A stretch of 64,000 nt of DNA from Thermotomaculum hydrothermale (GTDB taxonomy: Bacteria > Acidobacteriota > Holophagae > Thermotomaculales > Thermotomaculaceae): the NCBI RefSeq assembly GCF_016592575.1, contig NZ_AP017470.1, forward strand, positions 372,001-436,000, in the 5' to 3' direction. Positions within the stretch are counted from its first letter, which is position 1. Every line of letters starts with the position of its first letter. The notes beneath the pieces were generated by a model. The model was not told where the DNA came from and ran no database searches. It worked only from the letters and a program-made list of their open reading frames with translations. The translations under genes were made by a program, and so were the position numbers. Of the stretch, positions 43,215 to 52,113 are shown piece by piece.

Positions 43215-46206
43215 ATTTAAACTAATTGCAGTTGATGTATCAATAAATTTTGTTGATTTAATTTCAAAGGATGTTGAAAAGTTAGCGGGGAAGGAAAAAG
43301 AGGTAATTGTTATCTTCCCAAATGTAAGGCCGTTGAGGTTTATTGAGAAGAATCTCTCCCTTGCTTCTTTGTTGAATGTGCGTCTATTTTCAATGGGGGA
43401 TTTTGTAAGGGAGACTGTAATAAACTTTTCTGAACCCCCCCCTGAAATTCAGGATGAGATTGACAGGCTAATCTTTATACTCAACATTTTGAAGAAAAAC
43501 AGGGATTTATACACAAAATTGGGTAATGACGACTCCCTTGTTTTCCCGTGGGTTAAGAGGCTTTCCTCTCTTTTCAGTGAAATTGACACTCAGTTAATTG
43601 ATAGCGTTAAGGATTTTGAATACTTTGACAACACTGTTAAACAGGCAAAGATACTTCTTGAAAATTTAAACTCTCTTTACAATGATTACAGGCATCAGGT
43701 TGAAAATAAAAACCTTTCATTTGGCGGGGATTTGTACAAAAGGTGTGTGGAAATTTTTGAAAACGGGAAGGTTGAAAAGGAATTTAGCGCTAAGGTTTTT
43801 ATCCTTGCAGGCTTTTCGTACCTTACAAACAGTGAAAAAAGGATAATTAACTATTTAAAGGATAACTTTGAAACATACCTATACTTTCAGGCAGATACAG
43901 AAAACAGGCTTCACAGAATAGGTGAAAAAAACTTTGATGCTTACGGTGTTTATAGAAAATGGTTTAGCGGGAGAGAGTGGGATAAAAAGCCTGAATTAAG
44001 AAAGGGGTTTGAGTTTGAGCCGGAAATAAAATTTTACGAAAGTTACGATGTTCACTCTCAGGTAAGGCAGGTTGTTAAGGCTTTAAAGGATTTAAGTGAA
44101 AGTGAGAAAGTTAATGATTTGAATAATCCTAAAAAGATAGGGATTATCCTTCCAGATTCAAAGACTCTCTTTCCGTTATTGTTTTACATTTCAAACATTT
44201 ATGACAGTGAATTGCCAAAAAACATAACAATGGGATTTCCCCTTTCAAAAACAGGATTCGGGGATTTTCTAAACAGGCTTTTTAAAACACTTGTTGATAT
44301 TGAAAGAAATGGGGGTAAAAAGGTTTATGTCCCTGTTTTTCTTAAACTTATAAAAAGCGAGATAATGGCATTTTTCAACCTTAAAGCAAAAAATGAATAT
44401 TTTGATTTGCTTTTCAATTTTCTTATTGAGAATAACATTGTTTTCCTTGATTTTGATAAAACAGATGAGCAGTTTGAAGGGGAGAGGGATTTAGGGGATT
44501 TTGCCATTAAAATATACAAAAATTTATTAAAGCCTTTTCTTGAAGCAGATAGTTTTGAATCATTGCACAGGGCTTTTGAAAACCTTTATTCACTTTTAGA
44601 TAAAGATAGTTTGAAAAATTCAGGCTATGTTTACGATGCAATTGTCCTTGATTACTTTTTAACCTCTGTTGTTGCAAGGTTAAATTCCCTGAAAGAGGAA
44701 AATTTAAAAGGCATCAACTTTAACCAGAGGCTTTTTTATTCTGTTATAAACACTCTTTCAAAGTCTGTTTCTGTGCCATTTGAGGGAAATCCCCTTAAAG
44801 GGATACAGATTATGGGGATGCTTGAATCAAGGAGTTTGTCATTTGATTACCTTTTTGTCCTTGATGTAAACGAGGGGATTTTGCCTGACACTGAGAAAAT
44901 AGACCCTTTAATGCCTGAATCCTTAAAGTTTGAGTTGGGGCTTTCTTCATTTAAAGACAGGGAAAGGCTGATAAAATACAACTTTTTCAGGCTTATTGAT
45001 TCAAGCAAGAATGTTTACCTGTTTTATCAAAGCGGCCAGACAACACTTGAGAAGAAGACGAGAAGCAGGTTTATTGAACAGTTAATCCTTGAAAAAGAGT
45101 TTGAAAAAGGAATTGATTTAAGCGATGAAATTATTAAAGCAAAAATGCCTTTGTATTCACTTAACCTTAACAAAAATAAGAAGGATAATTCACTTCCCTG
45201 CGAGTTCAAGGAAGGGATTGAGAAAGATAAGTGGATGCAGGATAAAATAGAGGGATTTTTCAGGGAAGGCAAGGGTATTTCAGCAACCTTTATTGATAAT
45301 TTTCTGCAATGTCCTTATATGTTTTATTTACATAGGATAGCGGGAATTGAGGAAAAGGCTTCCCTTGAGGAAAGCCAGAGGGCTGACAAGGTTGGAACGC
45401 TGATTCACCACCTTCTTGAAAAGGGGTTTGAAAAGCATAAGGGAGAGTATTTAACAGAAAAATTGATCTCAAATATTCGCAAAAAGGTTTTAGATGAAGC
45501 GGTAAATTTTATAGATAGAGGGCAGTTTAAGTACTTTGATTTTCACGGTGTTGAAGATGTATTTAAGTATTTAAAAAACCTTGAAAGTGTTAAAAAAGAA
45601 ATTTTGAAAAAGGTTGTTGAGTTTAGGTTGAGTAAACTGTTTGAATTTTTCATTCATCAGGTTAAACAAGATGAAAGGCTTCAATTAATTGATGTTGAAA
45701 AAGAGATTGAAGTTGAGGGGTTTGAGTTTGAAGGAAGAAAGGTAAGGTTTTACGGAAAGATAGACAGGGTGGAGAAAATTAACGGAGATACAATTAGGAT
45801 TGTTGACTATAAAACAGGAAGGTATGCAAAAGTGCCCTCTAAAAAGAAGTTGTCAGAATTAATGGCTGACGATTTAGATGACAGTGTGTTATGTGTTGAA
45901 TACTTAAAAAACTCAATAAACTCAATCCAATTGCCGTTTTACATTTACCTTTATTCAAAAAAAGAGAATGTGGAAGATGTTTCTAAAATAAAAAGTTGTC
46001 TTTATCTTTTAGGAGAGTCAAATTTTAAAGATATTGAGAAAGAATTTGATTTTAATGGAGTCCCTTCTTTTGGTAGGCTTGAATATTTTGAAAATATTTT
46101 AAAACTAATTTTTGATAGAATGCTAAACTCAAAATTTATTGTTGCAACTCCGGGAGACTCCTGCAAGTTCTGCAATTACAAACACTTCTGCCTTTTTTCA
46201 AAGTAA
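43207..46206 (+). CDS. addB: AddB-like PD-(D/E)XK nuclease with Fe-S staple
   Basis: 999 aa. N-terminal inactive helicase-like region without a Walker A, as in some AddB/RexB relatives. The nuclease domain contains FYGKIDRVEKINGD and IVDYKTG. Iron-sulfur staple: Cys in FLQCPYMFYL and C-x2-C-x5-C at the C-terminus (CKFCNYKHFC). Together with the upstream subunit this supports the AddAB type rather than RecBCD. The last gene of the pair; a hairpin follows at 46240. Confidence 0.88.
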   Translation: MSEFKLIAVDVSINFVDLISKDVEKLAGKEKEVIVIFPNVRPLRFIEKNLSLASLLNVRLFSMGDFVRETVINFSEPPPEIQDEIDRLIFILNILKKNRDLYTKLGNDDSLVFPWVKRLSSLFSEIDTQLIDSVKDFEYFDNTVKQAKILLENLNSLYNDYRHQVENKNLSFGGDLYKRCVEIFENGKVEKEFSAKVFILAGFSYLTNSEKRIINYLKDNFETYLYFQADTENRLHRIGEKNFDAYGVYRKWFSGREWDKKPELRKGFEFEPEIKFYESYDVHSQVRQVVKALKDLSESEKVNDLNNPKKIGIILPDSKTLFPLLFYISNIYDSELPKNITMGFPLSKTGFGDFLNRLFKTLVDIERNGGKKVYVPVFLKLIKSEIMAFFNLKAKNEYFDLLFNFLIENNIVFLDFDKTDEQFEGERDLGDFAIKIYKNLLKPFLEADSFESLHRAFENLYSLLDKDSLKNSGYVYDAIVLDYFLTSVVARLNSLKEENLKGINFNQRLFYSVINTLSKSVSVPFEGNPLKGIQIMGMLESRSLSFDYLFVLDVNEGILPDTEKIDPLMPESLKFELGLSSFKDRERLIKYNFFRLIDSSKNVYLFYQSGQTTLEKKTRSRFIEQLILEKEFEKGIDLSDEIIKAKMPLYSLNLNKNKKDNSLPCEFKEGIEKDKWMQDKIEGFFREGKGISATFIDNFLQCPYMFYLHRIAGIEEKASLEESQRADKVGTLIHHLLEKGFEKHKGEYLTEKLISNIRKKVLDEAVNFIDRGQFKYFDFHGVEDVFKYLKNLESVKKEILKKVVEFRLSKLFEFFIHQVKQDERLQLIDVEKEIEVEGFEFEGRKVRFYGKIDRVEKINGDTIRIVDYKTGRYAKVPSKKKLSELMADDLDDSVLCVEYLKNSINSIQLPFYIYLYSKKENVEDVSKIKSCLYLLGESNFKDIEKEFDFNGVPSFGRLEYFENILKLIFDRMLNSKFIVATPGDSCKFCNYKHFCLFSK

Positions 46207-46230
46207 AATAAATATTTCTATTAATTTACC

Positions 46231-46255
46231 AATAAAAAAGGCGGCTTATGCCGCC
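46231..46255 (-). terminator. Terminator of speH-speE
   Basis: GGCGGC (46240-46245) / GCCGCC (46250-46255) with a TTAT loop. On the minus strand it is followed by T6, so it terminates speE. On the plus strand the T-tract is poor. Confidence 0.8.
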
Positions 46256-46260
46256 TCAAT

Positions 46261-47097
46261 TTACTCAATTAAATCTTTTACAAATTTAGGCAATGCAAAG
46301 GCTGCTTTGTGTACTTCAGGGGTATAATACTTCAATTTTTCTGCGAAATCTTTTGTAAATTCAGGATTTAAATCGTTTATATAGTGGTATTTTTTTGATG
46401 CAAAGGCAAAAGACCACATCCCTGTTGGATAGGTTGGAATAAATGCAAGGTAAGGAGAAACTATAGGAAATACCTGTTTTAAAGATGAGAAAACCTCTTT
46501 AATAAAATCTCCCTTTAAAAATGGATACTCTGTTTGAGCAACCATTATCCCGTCTTTTTTTAGTGCATCAAAAACAAATTTGTAAAAATCTGTATGAAAT
46601 AAGCCTTCTGCAAAAGCAACAGGGTCTGTTGAATCAATAAAAATAATATCAAATTTATTTTTGTGGTTTTTTATGTATTCAATACCGTCGTCAATTATTA
46701 CACTTACCCTTTCATCGTCAAAACCGCATGCAACAAAGGGTAGGTGCTTTTTTGATATTTCAACAACCTCTCTGTCTATCTCCACAAGGGTAATATTTTT
46801 TACCCTTGAATGCCTTTCTATCTCTCTTATTGTTCCCCCGTCTCCACCACCTATTACAAGAATATTTTCAGGCTTAGGGTGGCATGATAGGGCAATATGT
46901 GAAATCATTTCGTGGTAAACAAACTCGTCTTTTTCGGTAAGCATAACAAAATCATCAAGGGTGAAAAGCCTTCCATACTCCACTGTGTCATAAACTGCAA
47001 GTGTCTGGAATTTGCTTTTTCTAAACTCAACTAAATTTTTTACTCTAAAAGACAGACGCAAATTATCTGTCTGATTTTCGGTAAACCAGAGATTCAT
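46261..47097 (-). CDS. speE: Spermidine synthase
   Basis: 278 aa. Aminopropyltransferase with MTase fold. Recognised by LWFTENQTDNLRLSFRVKN, EFVYHEMISHIAL, the dcAdoMet-binding VIGGGDGGTIRE, EIDREVVEISKKHLP and catalytic IFIDSTDPVAFAEGLFHTDFYK. Works with SpeH encoded just upstream (25-bp gap), so putrescine plus decarboxylated AdoMet yields spermidine. Confidence 0.95.
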   Translation of the reverse strand: MNLWFTENQTDNLRLSFRVKNLVEFRKSKFQTLAVYDTVEYGRLFTLDDFVMLTEKDEFVYHEMISHIALSCHPKPENILVIGGGDGGTIREIERHSRVKNITLVEIDREVVEISKKHLPFVACGFDDERVSVIIDDGIEYIKNHKNKFDIIFIDSTDPVAFAEGLFHTDFYKFVFDALKKDGIMVAQTEYPFLKGDFIKEVFSSLKQVFPIVSPYLAFIPTYPTGMWSFAFASKKYHYINDLNPEFTKDFAEKLKYYTPEVHKAAFALPKFVKDLIE

Positions 47098-47122
47098 GTT
47101 TTTTCCTCAAAAATCCGCTTAT

Positions 47123-47521
47123 TTATGCGGTTACAGGTTTATGATGATACTCTTTTAATTCCTGATTAACTATGCCTAACTGGCCTCTTTTAAGTTCCAT
47201 TGCTGAGTAATGTGAGCATTCAAGAGTCTTTTTTAAATGCTCAAACGCTATCCATGGGTCAACTGTTTCTCCGCAGGTGAATAAATCAACAGCGGCATAG
47301 CCGTATTCAGGCCAGGTATGGATTGTTAAATGGGATTCGGCGATTATTACAACACCTGAAACACCGTGAGGGCTAAAATGGTGGAAATTGCTGGTAACTA
47401 TTGTTGCGCCAGCCATATCAGCTGCTTCATTCATTACCTTTTCAATGAAATCTGCTTCGTTAAGAAGGGAAGGATTGCAGTCATAAAACTCTACTAAAAT
47501 ATGTCTTCCTAATGCTTTCAA
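47123..47521 (-). CDS. speH: S-adenosylmethionine decarboxylase proenzyme
   Basis: 132 aa, prokaryotic class 1B AdoMetDC. Self-cleavage at Glu62-Ser63 ([14 protein letters not shown]) makes the pyruvoyl group; His68 and Cys83 (LFTCGET), the processing and catalytic residues known from the Thermotoga enzyme, are in identical positions. The start is TTG at 47521 with AGGAGGT upstream; no ATG fits. A 29-aa leader ORF with a better RBS precedes it, suggesting translational control. Confidence 0.94.
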   Translation of the reverse strand: MKALGRHILVEFYDCNPSLLNEADFIEKVMNEAADMAGATIVTSNFHHFSPHGVSGVVIIAESHLTIHTWPEYGYAAVDLFTCGETVDPWIAFEHLKKTLECSHYSAMELKRGQLGIVNQELKEYHHKPVTA

Positions 47522-47537
47522 TTTTTACCTCCTTTTG

Positions 47538-47627
47538 CTATCCGTTAGTGTAATCTCTTTGTAAAAAAGTGTTAATACCCCATATCTTTTTCCCTACGCA
47601 TCGGTCATAACATAGGTCAGAAACCAT
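47538..47627 (-). CDS. Putative leader peptide ORF upstream of speH
   Basis: 29 codons, ATG at 47627 with consensus AAAAGGAGG 4 bp upstream, stop 16 bp before the speH TTG. The peptide begins MVSDLCYDRCVGKKIW. The RBS and start codon lie in the loop of a perfect 7-bp inverted repeat TAGGTCA/TGACCTA (plus 47612-47645). No homologue is known to me. It may be a regulatory ORF comparable in role to upstream ORFs of eukaryotic AdoMetDC; that is inference. Confidence 0.45.
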   Translation of the reverse strand: MVSDLCYDRCVGKKIWGINTFLQRDYTNG

Positions 47628-47645
47628 AAATCCTCCTTTTGACCT
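47612..47645 (-). promoter_or_regulatory. Stem-loop presenting the leader-ORF ribosome binding site
   Basis: Minus strand: TAGGTCA, 20-nt loop containing AAAGGAGG and ATG, TGACCTA. An alternative CCTA/TAGG pairing with bases near 47592 is possible. Likely a regulatory structure for the spe operon. Confidence 0.4.
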
Positions 47646-47762
47646 AAAAAATAAAAAAAAATGCGCAAATTTAATTTTAATCTTTTTTTTGTGCTATGCA
47701 ATAAAAAAAATTAACAAAATTAAGTTTTTTTATTATGAAAAAATAGAGGTTTTATAGAGGAT

Positions 47763-49076
47763 TCAAGCTGATTGTTTCTTTGATAGGTTTATTTTTCTTG
47801 CTAATTTGAAGGCAAAAATCATTTCCTCTGTTGTAAGTGAATTGTTCCAGGAATAAAAGGAAGAGCCTTTTGTTAATACAGGGGATTTTTTTTCAAATAT
47901 AGATTTGTCTGTATATCCTTGAATCCCAGGAACGGGATAAAACGGGGAAATTCCAATTAAGCAGGGAAGTTTTTCAAGGAATTTTATGGTTGAAATGGTT
48001 TTTTCAAAGCTATCGTTTTTCAAGCCTGTAATAAAGTAAACAATTGAAGGAATTTGATTTTTTTTAAGAAAATTTAAGGTTTCAATAAGTTTATCAACAC
48101 TTGCAGGCCTTTTGTTTTTTTTAAGTATGTTTTTATCAATATGTCCTATTGAAAGGTTAAACTGTTTGACGCCTAAATGAATAAGTTTTTCAACAGTTTC
48201 GATATCAAGGAAGGTGTGGTCTATCCCGTTTTCAAACGAAAATGTTGTGTCAGGAAAGTGTTTTTTAAATAACTTTAAAACCTCAATTAAATAGTCCTTA
48301 GCAAGTAAAATATTGTCGTCTTCAAAGTTAATATTTGCATTTTTTAACTTGAGTTTTTTTATCTCTCTTTCAATCTTTTCAATAGGTATTGTTCTAAATT
48401 TTCTCCCCTGCACTATAAAGTTTGAACAAAATGCGCATTGCTTTGGGCATCCCCTTGAAAGAATTGTTGAGTAATAGTTTCTTTTTTTTGTTGAAAGGGT
48501 TTTTGTTAGAATGAAGTCTAATTCATCTTTTTCAGTTAATCTTTGAGGTTTAATAATTCCATAAGTTTTCCCTTCAATTGCCTTTAATACACTTTCCCCT
48601 ATTGTTTCAATTTCCCCTGTAAAAATTGCATTGAAAACTAAAGTTTTTTCAAAGTATTCAGGAAAGCAGGAAACTCCGCTTCCCCCTGCAAACATTGGGG
48701 TTTTTGGAAATTCTTTCTTTAAAAAAGTTGTAAACTCAATAAACTCCTTTGCATATGCAAAGGCAAAAAGGGAAAGCACTATACAATCAGGGGAAAAGTC
48801 TTTAATTAATTTTGCACATTGTTCAAAGGAATAGCCAAACCTTTTGTATTTTTTGAAAAAAAGGTTGTCTTCCTGTTTTAAAAACGGCTTCAGGTATTCC
48901 AATTCAAAAGGAAGTTTTGTTTCTTTTTGCTTTTTGTTTGGAAAGTCAAAGAGTTTACATTGAAAACCGTATTTTTCAAGAAAGTTTTTAACATACCTTG
49001 CACCTAAAAAAGCCCCTCTGTGAGGGGTGTAATAAAAATCTTTGATAGGGGGTATAACAATTGCAATCTTTTTCAA
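47763..49076 (-). CDS. B12-binding-domain radical SAM protein
   Basis: 437 aa. The N-terminal 170 residues look like a cobalamin-binding Rossmann domain (PPIKDFYYTPHRGAFLGARY, CIVLSLFAFAYAKEF). The radical SAM core has the cluster motif SRGCPKQCAFCSNF (C-x3-C-x2-C) about residue 210, then FEDDNILL. No accessory Fe-S domain is visible. Class B rSAM enzymes methylate or rearrange unactivated carbons; substrate unknown. It follows rsgA after one base, probably co-transcribed. Confidence 0.85.
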   Translation of the reverse strand: MKKIAIVIPPIKDFYYTPHRGAFLGARYVKNFLEKYGFQCKLFDFPNKKQKETKLPFELEYLKPFLKQEDNLFFKKYKRFGYSFEQCAKLIKDFSPDCIVLSLFAFAYAKEFIEFTTFLKKEFPKTPMFAGGSGVSCFPEYFEKTLVFNAIFTGEIETIGESVLKAIEGKTYGIIKPQRLTEKDELDFILTKTLSTKKRNYYSTILSRGCPKQCAFCSNFIVQGRKFRTIPIEKIEREIKKLKLKNANINFEDDNILLAKDYLIEVLKLFKKHFPDTTFSFENGIDHTFLDIETVEKLIHLGVKQFNLSIGHIDKNILKKNKRPASVDKLIETLNFLKKNQIPSIVYFITGLKNDSFEKTISTIKFLEKLPCLIGISPFYPVPGIQGYTDKSIFEKKSPVLTKGSSFYSWNNSLTTEEMIFAFKLARKINLSKKQSA

Positions 49077-49077
49077 T

Positions 49078-49980
49078 TTAATCCCTTTTTATATTAAAGG
49101 AAAAGTCCTCTTCAAGTATTTTCAGGTAAGAGTTGTACCTCTCTTCCGAAATCTCTCCCTTTTCCAACGCTTCCTTTACTCCGCATTGAGGCTCTGTAAT
49201 GTGCATACAATCGTTGAATTTACAGGTGTAATCTGTAAATTCCCTGAAAAAGCCTGACAATTCCCTTTCATCCATAATGTAAGATAGGTCAACTTTTGAA
49301 AAGCCTGCTGTATCCCCTATAAATGAGTTTTCTCCAAAGGGGATTAAACTTGCTCCCACTGTTGTATGCCTTCCCCTTTTTGTTTTTTTGCTAACCTCTC
49401 TTGTTTTTATCTCAACACCTGTAATTGCTGTAATTAAAGATGATTTTCCCACACCTGAAGCACCTGCAAAGACACAAATATTGTCGTGAAGAAAGTGTAT
49501 TAAATCATTTAAATTTTCTTTTTCCTTTGCAGAAACCTTAACAACTGTGTATCCGGCAGAGGTGTAAATATTTTCCCATTTTTCCAATTCTCTTTTTTCT
49601 TCCTCTGTTTCAAGCAGATCTATTTTATTAAATACAATTACAGGTTCAACCTGGTAATAGTCGTAAGCAACAAGAAGTTTGTCAAGCATTCCTGTGTTTA
49701 TTGGCGGATTTTTTATTGTTGTGATTAACAAAACCTTGTCAACATTTGCAATTTTTGGCCTGAACAACTGGTTTTTTCTTGGAAGTATGTTTTCTATAAT
49801 GATTTTTCCATCATCTGTTAACTCTCCCTCAAAGTAATCGCCCACAAATATTTTTTTCATTTTTTTCTTAATTAGTGTTCCCCTTGCAAAGGCAAGGTAT
49901 CTTTCTTTTAACTCAGGTATATACCCGAAAGTTCCCAAACCTTCTTTTGAAATAATTATTCCTTTGTATTTCTTTCCCAT
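49078..49980 (-). CDS. rsgA: Ribosome small subunit maturation GTPase RsgA
   Basis: 300 aa. Circularly permuted GTPase: OB-fold N-terminus, then G4 VFNKIDLL before G1 FAGASGVGKSSLI and G3 DTAGFS. C-terminal zinc site C-x4-C-x-H-x5-C (CKFNDCMHITEPQC). Supports 30S maturation. ATG at 49980 with GGGAGG; promoter 50010-50037. Confidence 0.95.
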   Translation of the reverse strand: MGKKYKGIIISKEGLGTFGYIPELKERYLAFARGTLIKKKMKKIFVGDYFEGELTDDGKIIIENILPRKNQLFRPKIANVDKVLLITTIKNPPINTGMLDKLLVAYDYYQVEPVIVFNKIDLLETEEEKRELEKWENIYTSAGYTVVKVSAKEKENLNDLIHFLHDNICVFAGASGVGKSSLITAITGVEIKTREVSKKTKRGRHTTVGASLIPFGENSFIGDTAGFSKVDLSYIMDERELSGFFREFTDYTCKFNDCMHITEPQCGVKEALEKGEISEERYNSYLKILEEDFSFNIKRD

Positions 49981-50009
49981 ATTGCCTCCCTTTCTGTTTC
50001 ATTTTAGAT

Positions 50010-50037
50010 AATCTATAAGTTTTTGTCCTTTAGTCAA
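50010..50037 (-). promoter_or_regulatory. Promoter of rsgA
   Basis: Minus strand: TTGACT (50032-50037), 16-bp spacer, TAGATT (50010-50015), 30 bp upstream of rsgA. Confidence 0.4.
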
Positions 50038-50108
50038 ATTTTTATTTGCTTTATTAGGTTTTCTATTGTGCTAAAATCAGTTTGAAGTTCTTTGTAAGGA
50101 GATTGCTT

Positions 50109-50309
50109 ATGAATATTGGAATGGGAGAAGCGCTATTACTTTTGCTTATTCTTTTACTTTTGTTTGGTGGGAAAAAGTTACCAGAACTTGCTGAAGGGTT
50201 GGGCAAGGCTGTTAAAAATTTTAGAAAAGCAGCTTTAGATGATGAAGAAGATACAGAAAAGAAAGAAGAAAATACAACTAAAAAGGAAGAAAGCGGAAAA
50301 GAAAAGTAA
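50109..50309 (+). CDS. tatA: Twin-arginine translocase subunit TatA
   Basis: 66 aa from the ATG at 50109 (AAGGAG 7 bp upstream; the frame also opens at an unconvincing 50082). N-terminal single helix ending LFGGKKLPELAEGLGKAVKNFRKA, the TatA hinge and amphipathic helix, then a Glu/Lys tail. First of a compact tatABC set. Confidence 0.92.
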   Translation: MNIGMGEALLLLLILLLLFGGKKLPELAEGLGKAVKNFRKAALDDEEDTEKKEENTTKKEESGKEK

Positions 50310-50312
50310 TCA

Positions 50313-50699
50313 ATGTTCGGTATAGGTTTTGGTGAATTACTTTTATTGTTGGTTATAGCTTTAATTGTTTTTGGGCCTGAAAAATTGCCTGAGGTTGCAA
50401 AGACATTAGGTAAGTTTTACAGGCAGGTAAGGGATTACTCTGATTCTTTAAGGGAAACTGTTGAGCGTGAATTAAACCTTGAAGAGTTTAAAAAGTTAAA
50501 CAATATTCCAGATGAAGTCTCTCAGCTTGTTTTACCTAAAGAGGAAGTTGAGAGACGAAAGAAAGAGGTATTGGAGAGGCTAAAAAGAAAACAGGCTGAA
50601 TCAGAAGAAAATGGAATTAGTCCTGAAAAAAGTGAACAGGCAAGTAATATTAATTTAGATGACGGGAATAATGGTGGAAGAAAAGAAAGAGAAGAATGA
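50313..50699 (+). CDS. tatB: Twin-arginine translocase subunit TatB
   Basis: 128 aa. N-terminal FGIGFGELLLLLVIALIVFGPEKLPEVAKTLGK, with the Glu in the helix and the FGPEKLP hinge typical of TatB, then a long charged helix. Longer than TatA and adjacent to tatC, hence TatB. Starts 3 bp after tatA and overlaps tatC. Confidence 0.88.
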   Translation: MFGIGFGELLLLLVIALIVFGPEKLPEVAKTLGKFYRQVRDYSDSLRETVERELNLEEFKKLNNIPDEVSQLVLPKEEVERRKKEVLERLKRKQAESEENGISPEKSEQASNINLDDGNNGGRKEREE

Positions 50700-51432
50700 T
50701 AGGGAATTTAAAAAGCAAACTTTTTTTGAGCACCTTGCCGAATTAAGGTCAAGGTTGCTGTGGAGTATAGGCTATTTAATTTTAGGCTTTATTGTTGCCT
50801 ATGCCTTTCATAAGCAGATTTTTCACCTTATAGCCCTTCCCTTGCTTGAAATTGCCCCAAAGCAGTACAAAAGTATTTTTGCTTTCCATCATTTAAGTGA
50901 ACCTTTTTTTACTTATTTAAAACTTTCTTTTTATGCTGGGATTTTTATAGCATCCCCCTTTATCCTTCATCAACTATGGCTTTTTATTTCTCCAGCTTTG
51001 TATAAAGAGGAAAAAAGGTATGCTATCCCATTTATCTTCTTTGCCACATTGCTATTTTTAGCAGGGGGAGCTTTTGGTTATTTTGTTGGTTTAAAGTATA
51101 TGATTTCTTTCTTTTTAAGTGAGGCTGAAGGCCTTGTTCCAGTACTTACAATGGAAGGTTATTTCTCCCTTGCCACAACTGTAATATTAGGAATGGGGAT
51201 TGTTTTTGAAACGCCTATACTGATTTTTTTCCTCTCTATAATGGGGGTTGTTGATTACAAATTCTTAATCTCAAAATTCAAGTATGCTATTTTCTTTATC
51301 TTTTTAATTGCTGCAATAATTACCCCTTCCGGAGACCCTATAACACAGACTGTTTTTGCAGTCCCCATGCTTTTGTTATACATATTGGGGATTTTAGTTG
51401 CCTATCTTTTTGGTTCCAAAAAGAGCGAATAA
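50671..51432 (+). CDS. tatC: Twin-arginine translocase subunit TatC
   Basis: 253 aa, six helices. Signature FFEHLAELRSRLLWSIGYL at the N-terminus, FTYLKLSFYAGIFIASPFILHQLWLFISPALY and the late block IITPSGDPITQTVFAVPMLLLYILG. Start uncertain: ATG 50671 (MVEEKKEKN) or 50659, neither with a strong RBS; both overlap tatB. Exports folded Tat substrates. Confidence 0.93.
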   Translation: MVEEKKEKNDREFKKQTFFEHLAELRSRLLWSIGYLILGFIVAYAFHKQIFHLIALPLLEIAPKQYKSIFAFHHLSEPFFTYLKLSFYAGIFIASPFILHQLWLFISPALYKEEKRYAIPFIFFATLLFLAGGAFGYFVGLKYMISFFLSEAEGLVPVLTMEGYFSLATTVILGMGIVFETPILIFFLSIMGVVDYKFLISKFKYAIFFIFLIAAIITPSGDPITQTVFAVPMLLLYILGILVAYLFGSKKSE

Positions 51433-51449
51433 AACTTTGTTGAAAATTG

Positions 51450-51474
51450 CCACATATGTTAAAAATTACCACAT
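51450..51474 (+). promoter_or_regulatory. Candidate enhancer (UAS) of the sigma-54 locus, site 1
   Basis: CCACATATGT (51450-51459) and CCACAT (51469-51474), about 135-160 bp upstream of the sigma-54 promoter at 51608, a normal enhancer distance. The same hexamer recurs in dyads before the second sigma-54 promoter. Confidence 0.5.
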
Positions 51475-51607
51475 TTATCTAACTTTAAGAAAATAAACAA
51501 AAAAAAATTCTCATTCAATTTCTCTGTTGAATATTTCTGCAAAATTATTATTATAAAAATTCTCTTTATTTGCTTAATTTGTTGAAAATAAAGTATTTAT
51601 TTGTATT

Positions 51608-51623
51608 TGGCACGGCTTATGCA
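51608..51623 (+). promoter_or_regulatory. Sigma-54 promoter 1
   Basis: TGGCACG-GCTT-ATGCA matches the -24/-12 consensus TGGCACG-N4-TTGCA at every conserved base except one, with correct GG-N10-GC spacing. Predicted start is around 51634, about 100 nt before the first small gene. Confidence 0.85.
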
Positions 51624-51635
51624 AATATTCATAGG

Positions 51636-51663
51636 TGAAGGCCGAAAGAGGCAAAGGCCTTCA
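51636..51663 (+). promoter_or_regulatory. 5'-end hairpin of the sigma-54 transcript
   Basis: TGAAGGCC (51636-51643) / GGCCTTCA (51656-51663) with a 12-nt loop, immediately at the predicted transcript 5' end. Its arm sequence recurs in the terminator at 52311. Possibly mRNA stabilising. Confidence 0.55.
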
Positions 51664-51731
51664 GGGTTCTTTGAAAAGTCAGGTGTTAAACGATGAAAAG
51701 ATTTTTAAAAATTAAATATAAGGAGGCTAAC

Positions 51732-51911
51732 ATGACTGTTTTATTGGTAATTTTAACTTTTGCCGTTTGCTTTGCAATTGGTACTTACCTTGAGCGTAAA
51801 AGGGAAGCTGAGAAAAGGGTAAAAATGGCATCTATGGTGGCGAATGCGGCATTTGCTCAGGACGGTGGAGAGCCTGTTAAAGATACTGAAGAAAAAGAAG
51901 ATAGAAAATAA
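51732..51911 (+). CDS. Small single-span membrane protein with FAQDGG motif (A)
   Basis: 59 aa: N-terminal membrane helix (TVLLVILTFAVCFAIGTYL), a basic stretch, then FAQDGG at residues 41-46 and a charged C-terminus. The ATG at 51732 has AAGGAGG upstream; the frame opens earlier at 51693 without RBS. Same architecture and motif position as the next two genes. Not recognised as a known family. First gene of sigma-54 transcript 1. Confidence 0.7.
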   Translation: MTVLLVILTFAVCFAIGTYLERKREAEKRVKMASMVANAAFAQDGGEPVKDTEEKEDRK

Positions 51912-51922
51912 GGGGGATAAAG

Positions 51923-52102
51923 ATGGTTGCTTTATTAGTTGTTTTAACAATTGTTGCGTGCTTGACGGTTGATATGATTGTTCTTTCAGTTAGAAAAAAG
52001 AGAGCGGAACAGAGGAAGCTTGCCCTTGAACCTAATCTTATGTTTGCTCAGGATGGTGGTAAGCCGGTTAAAGATAATGAAAAAAAAGAAGATAAGAAAT
52101 AA
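51923..52102 (+). CDS. Small single-span membrane protein with FAQDGG motif (B)
   Basis: 59 aa: helix VALLVVLTIVACLTVDMIVL, basic RKKRAEQRK, FAQDGG at 41-46 and a lysine-rich tail. RBS GGGGG. Its DNA is identical to copy C for more than 100 bp from the start codon, so B and C are a recent tandem duplication. Function unknown. Context suggests a part of, or assembly peptide for, the downstream redox module. Confidence 0.7.
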   Translation: MVALLVVLTIVACLTVDMIVLSVRKKRAEQRKLALEPNLMFAQDGGKPVKDNEKKEDKK

Positions 52103-52113
52103 GGAGGATAAAG

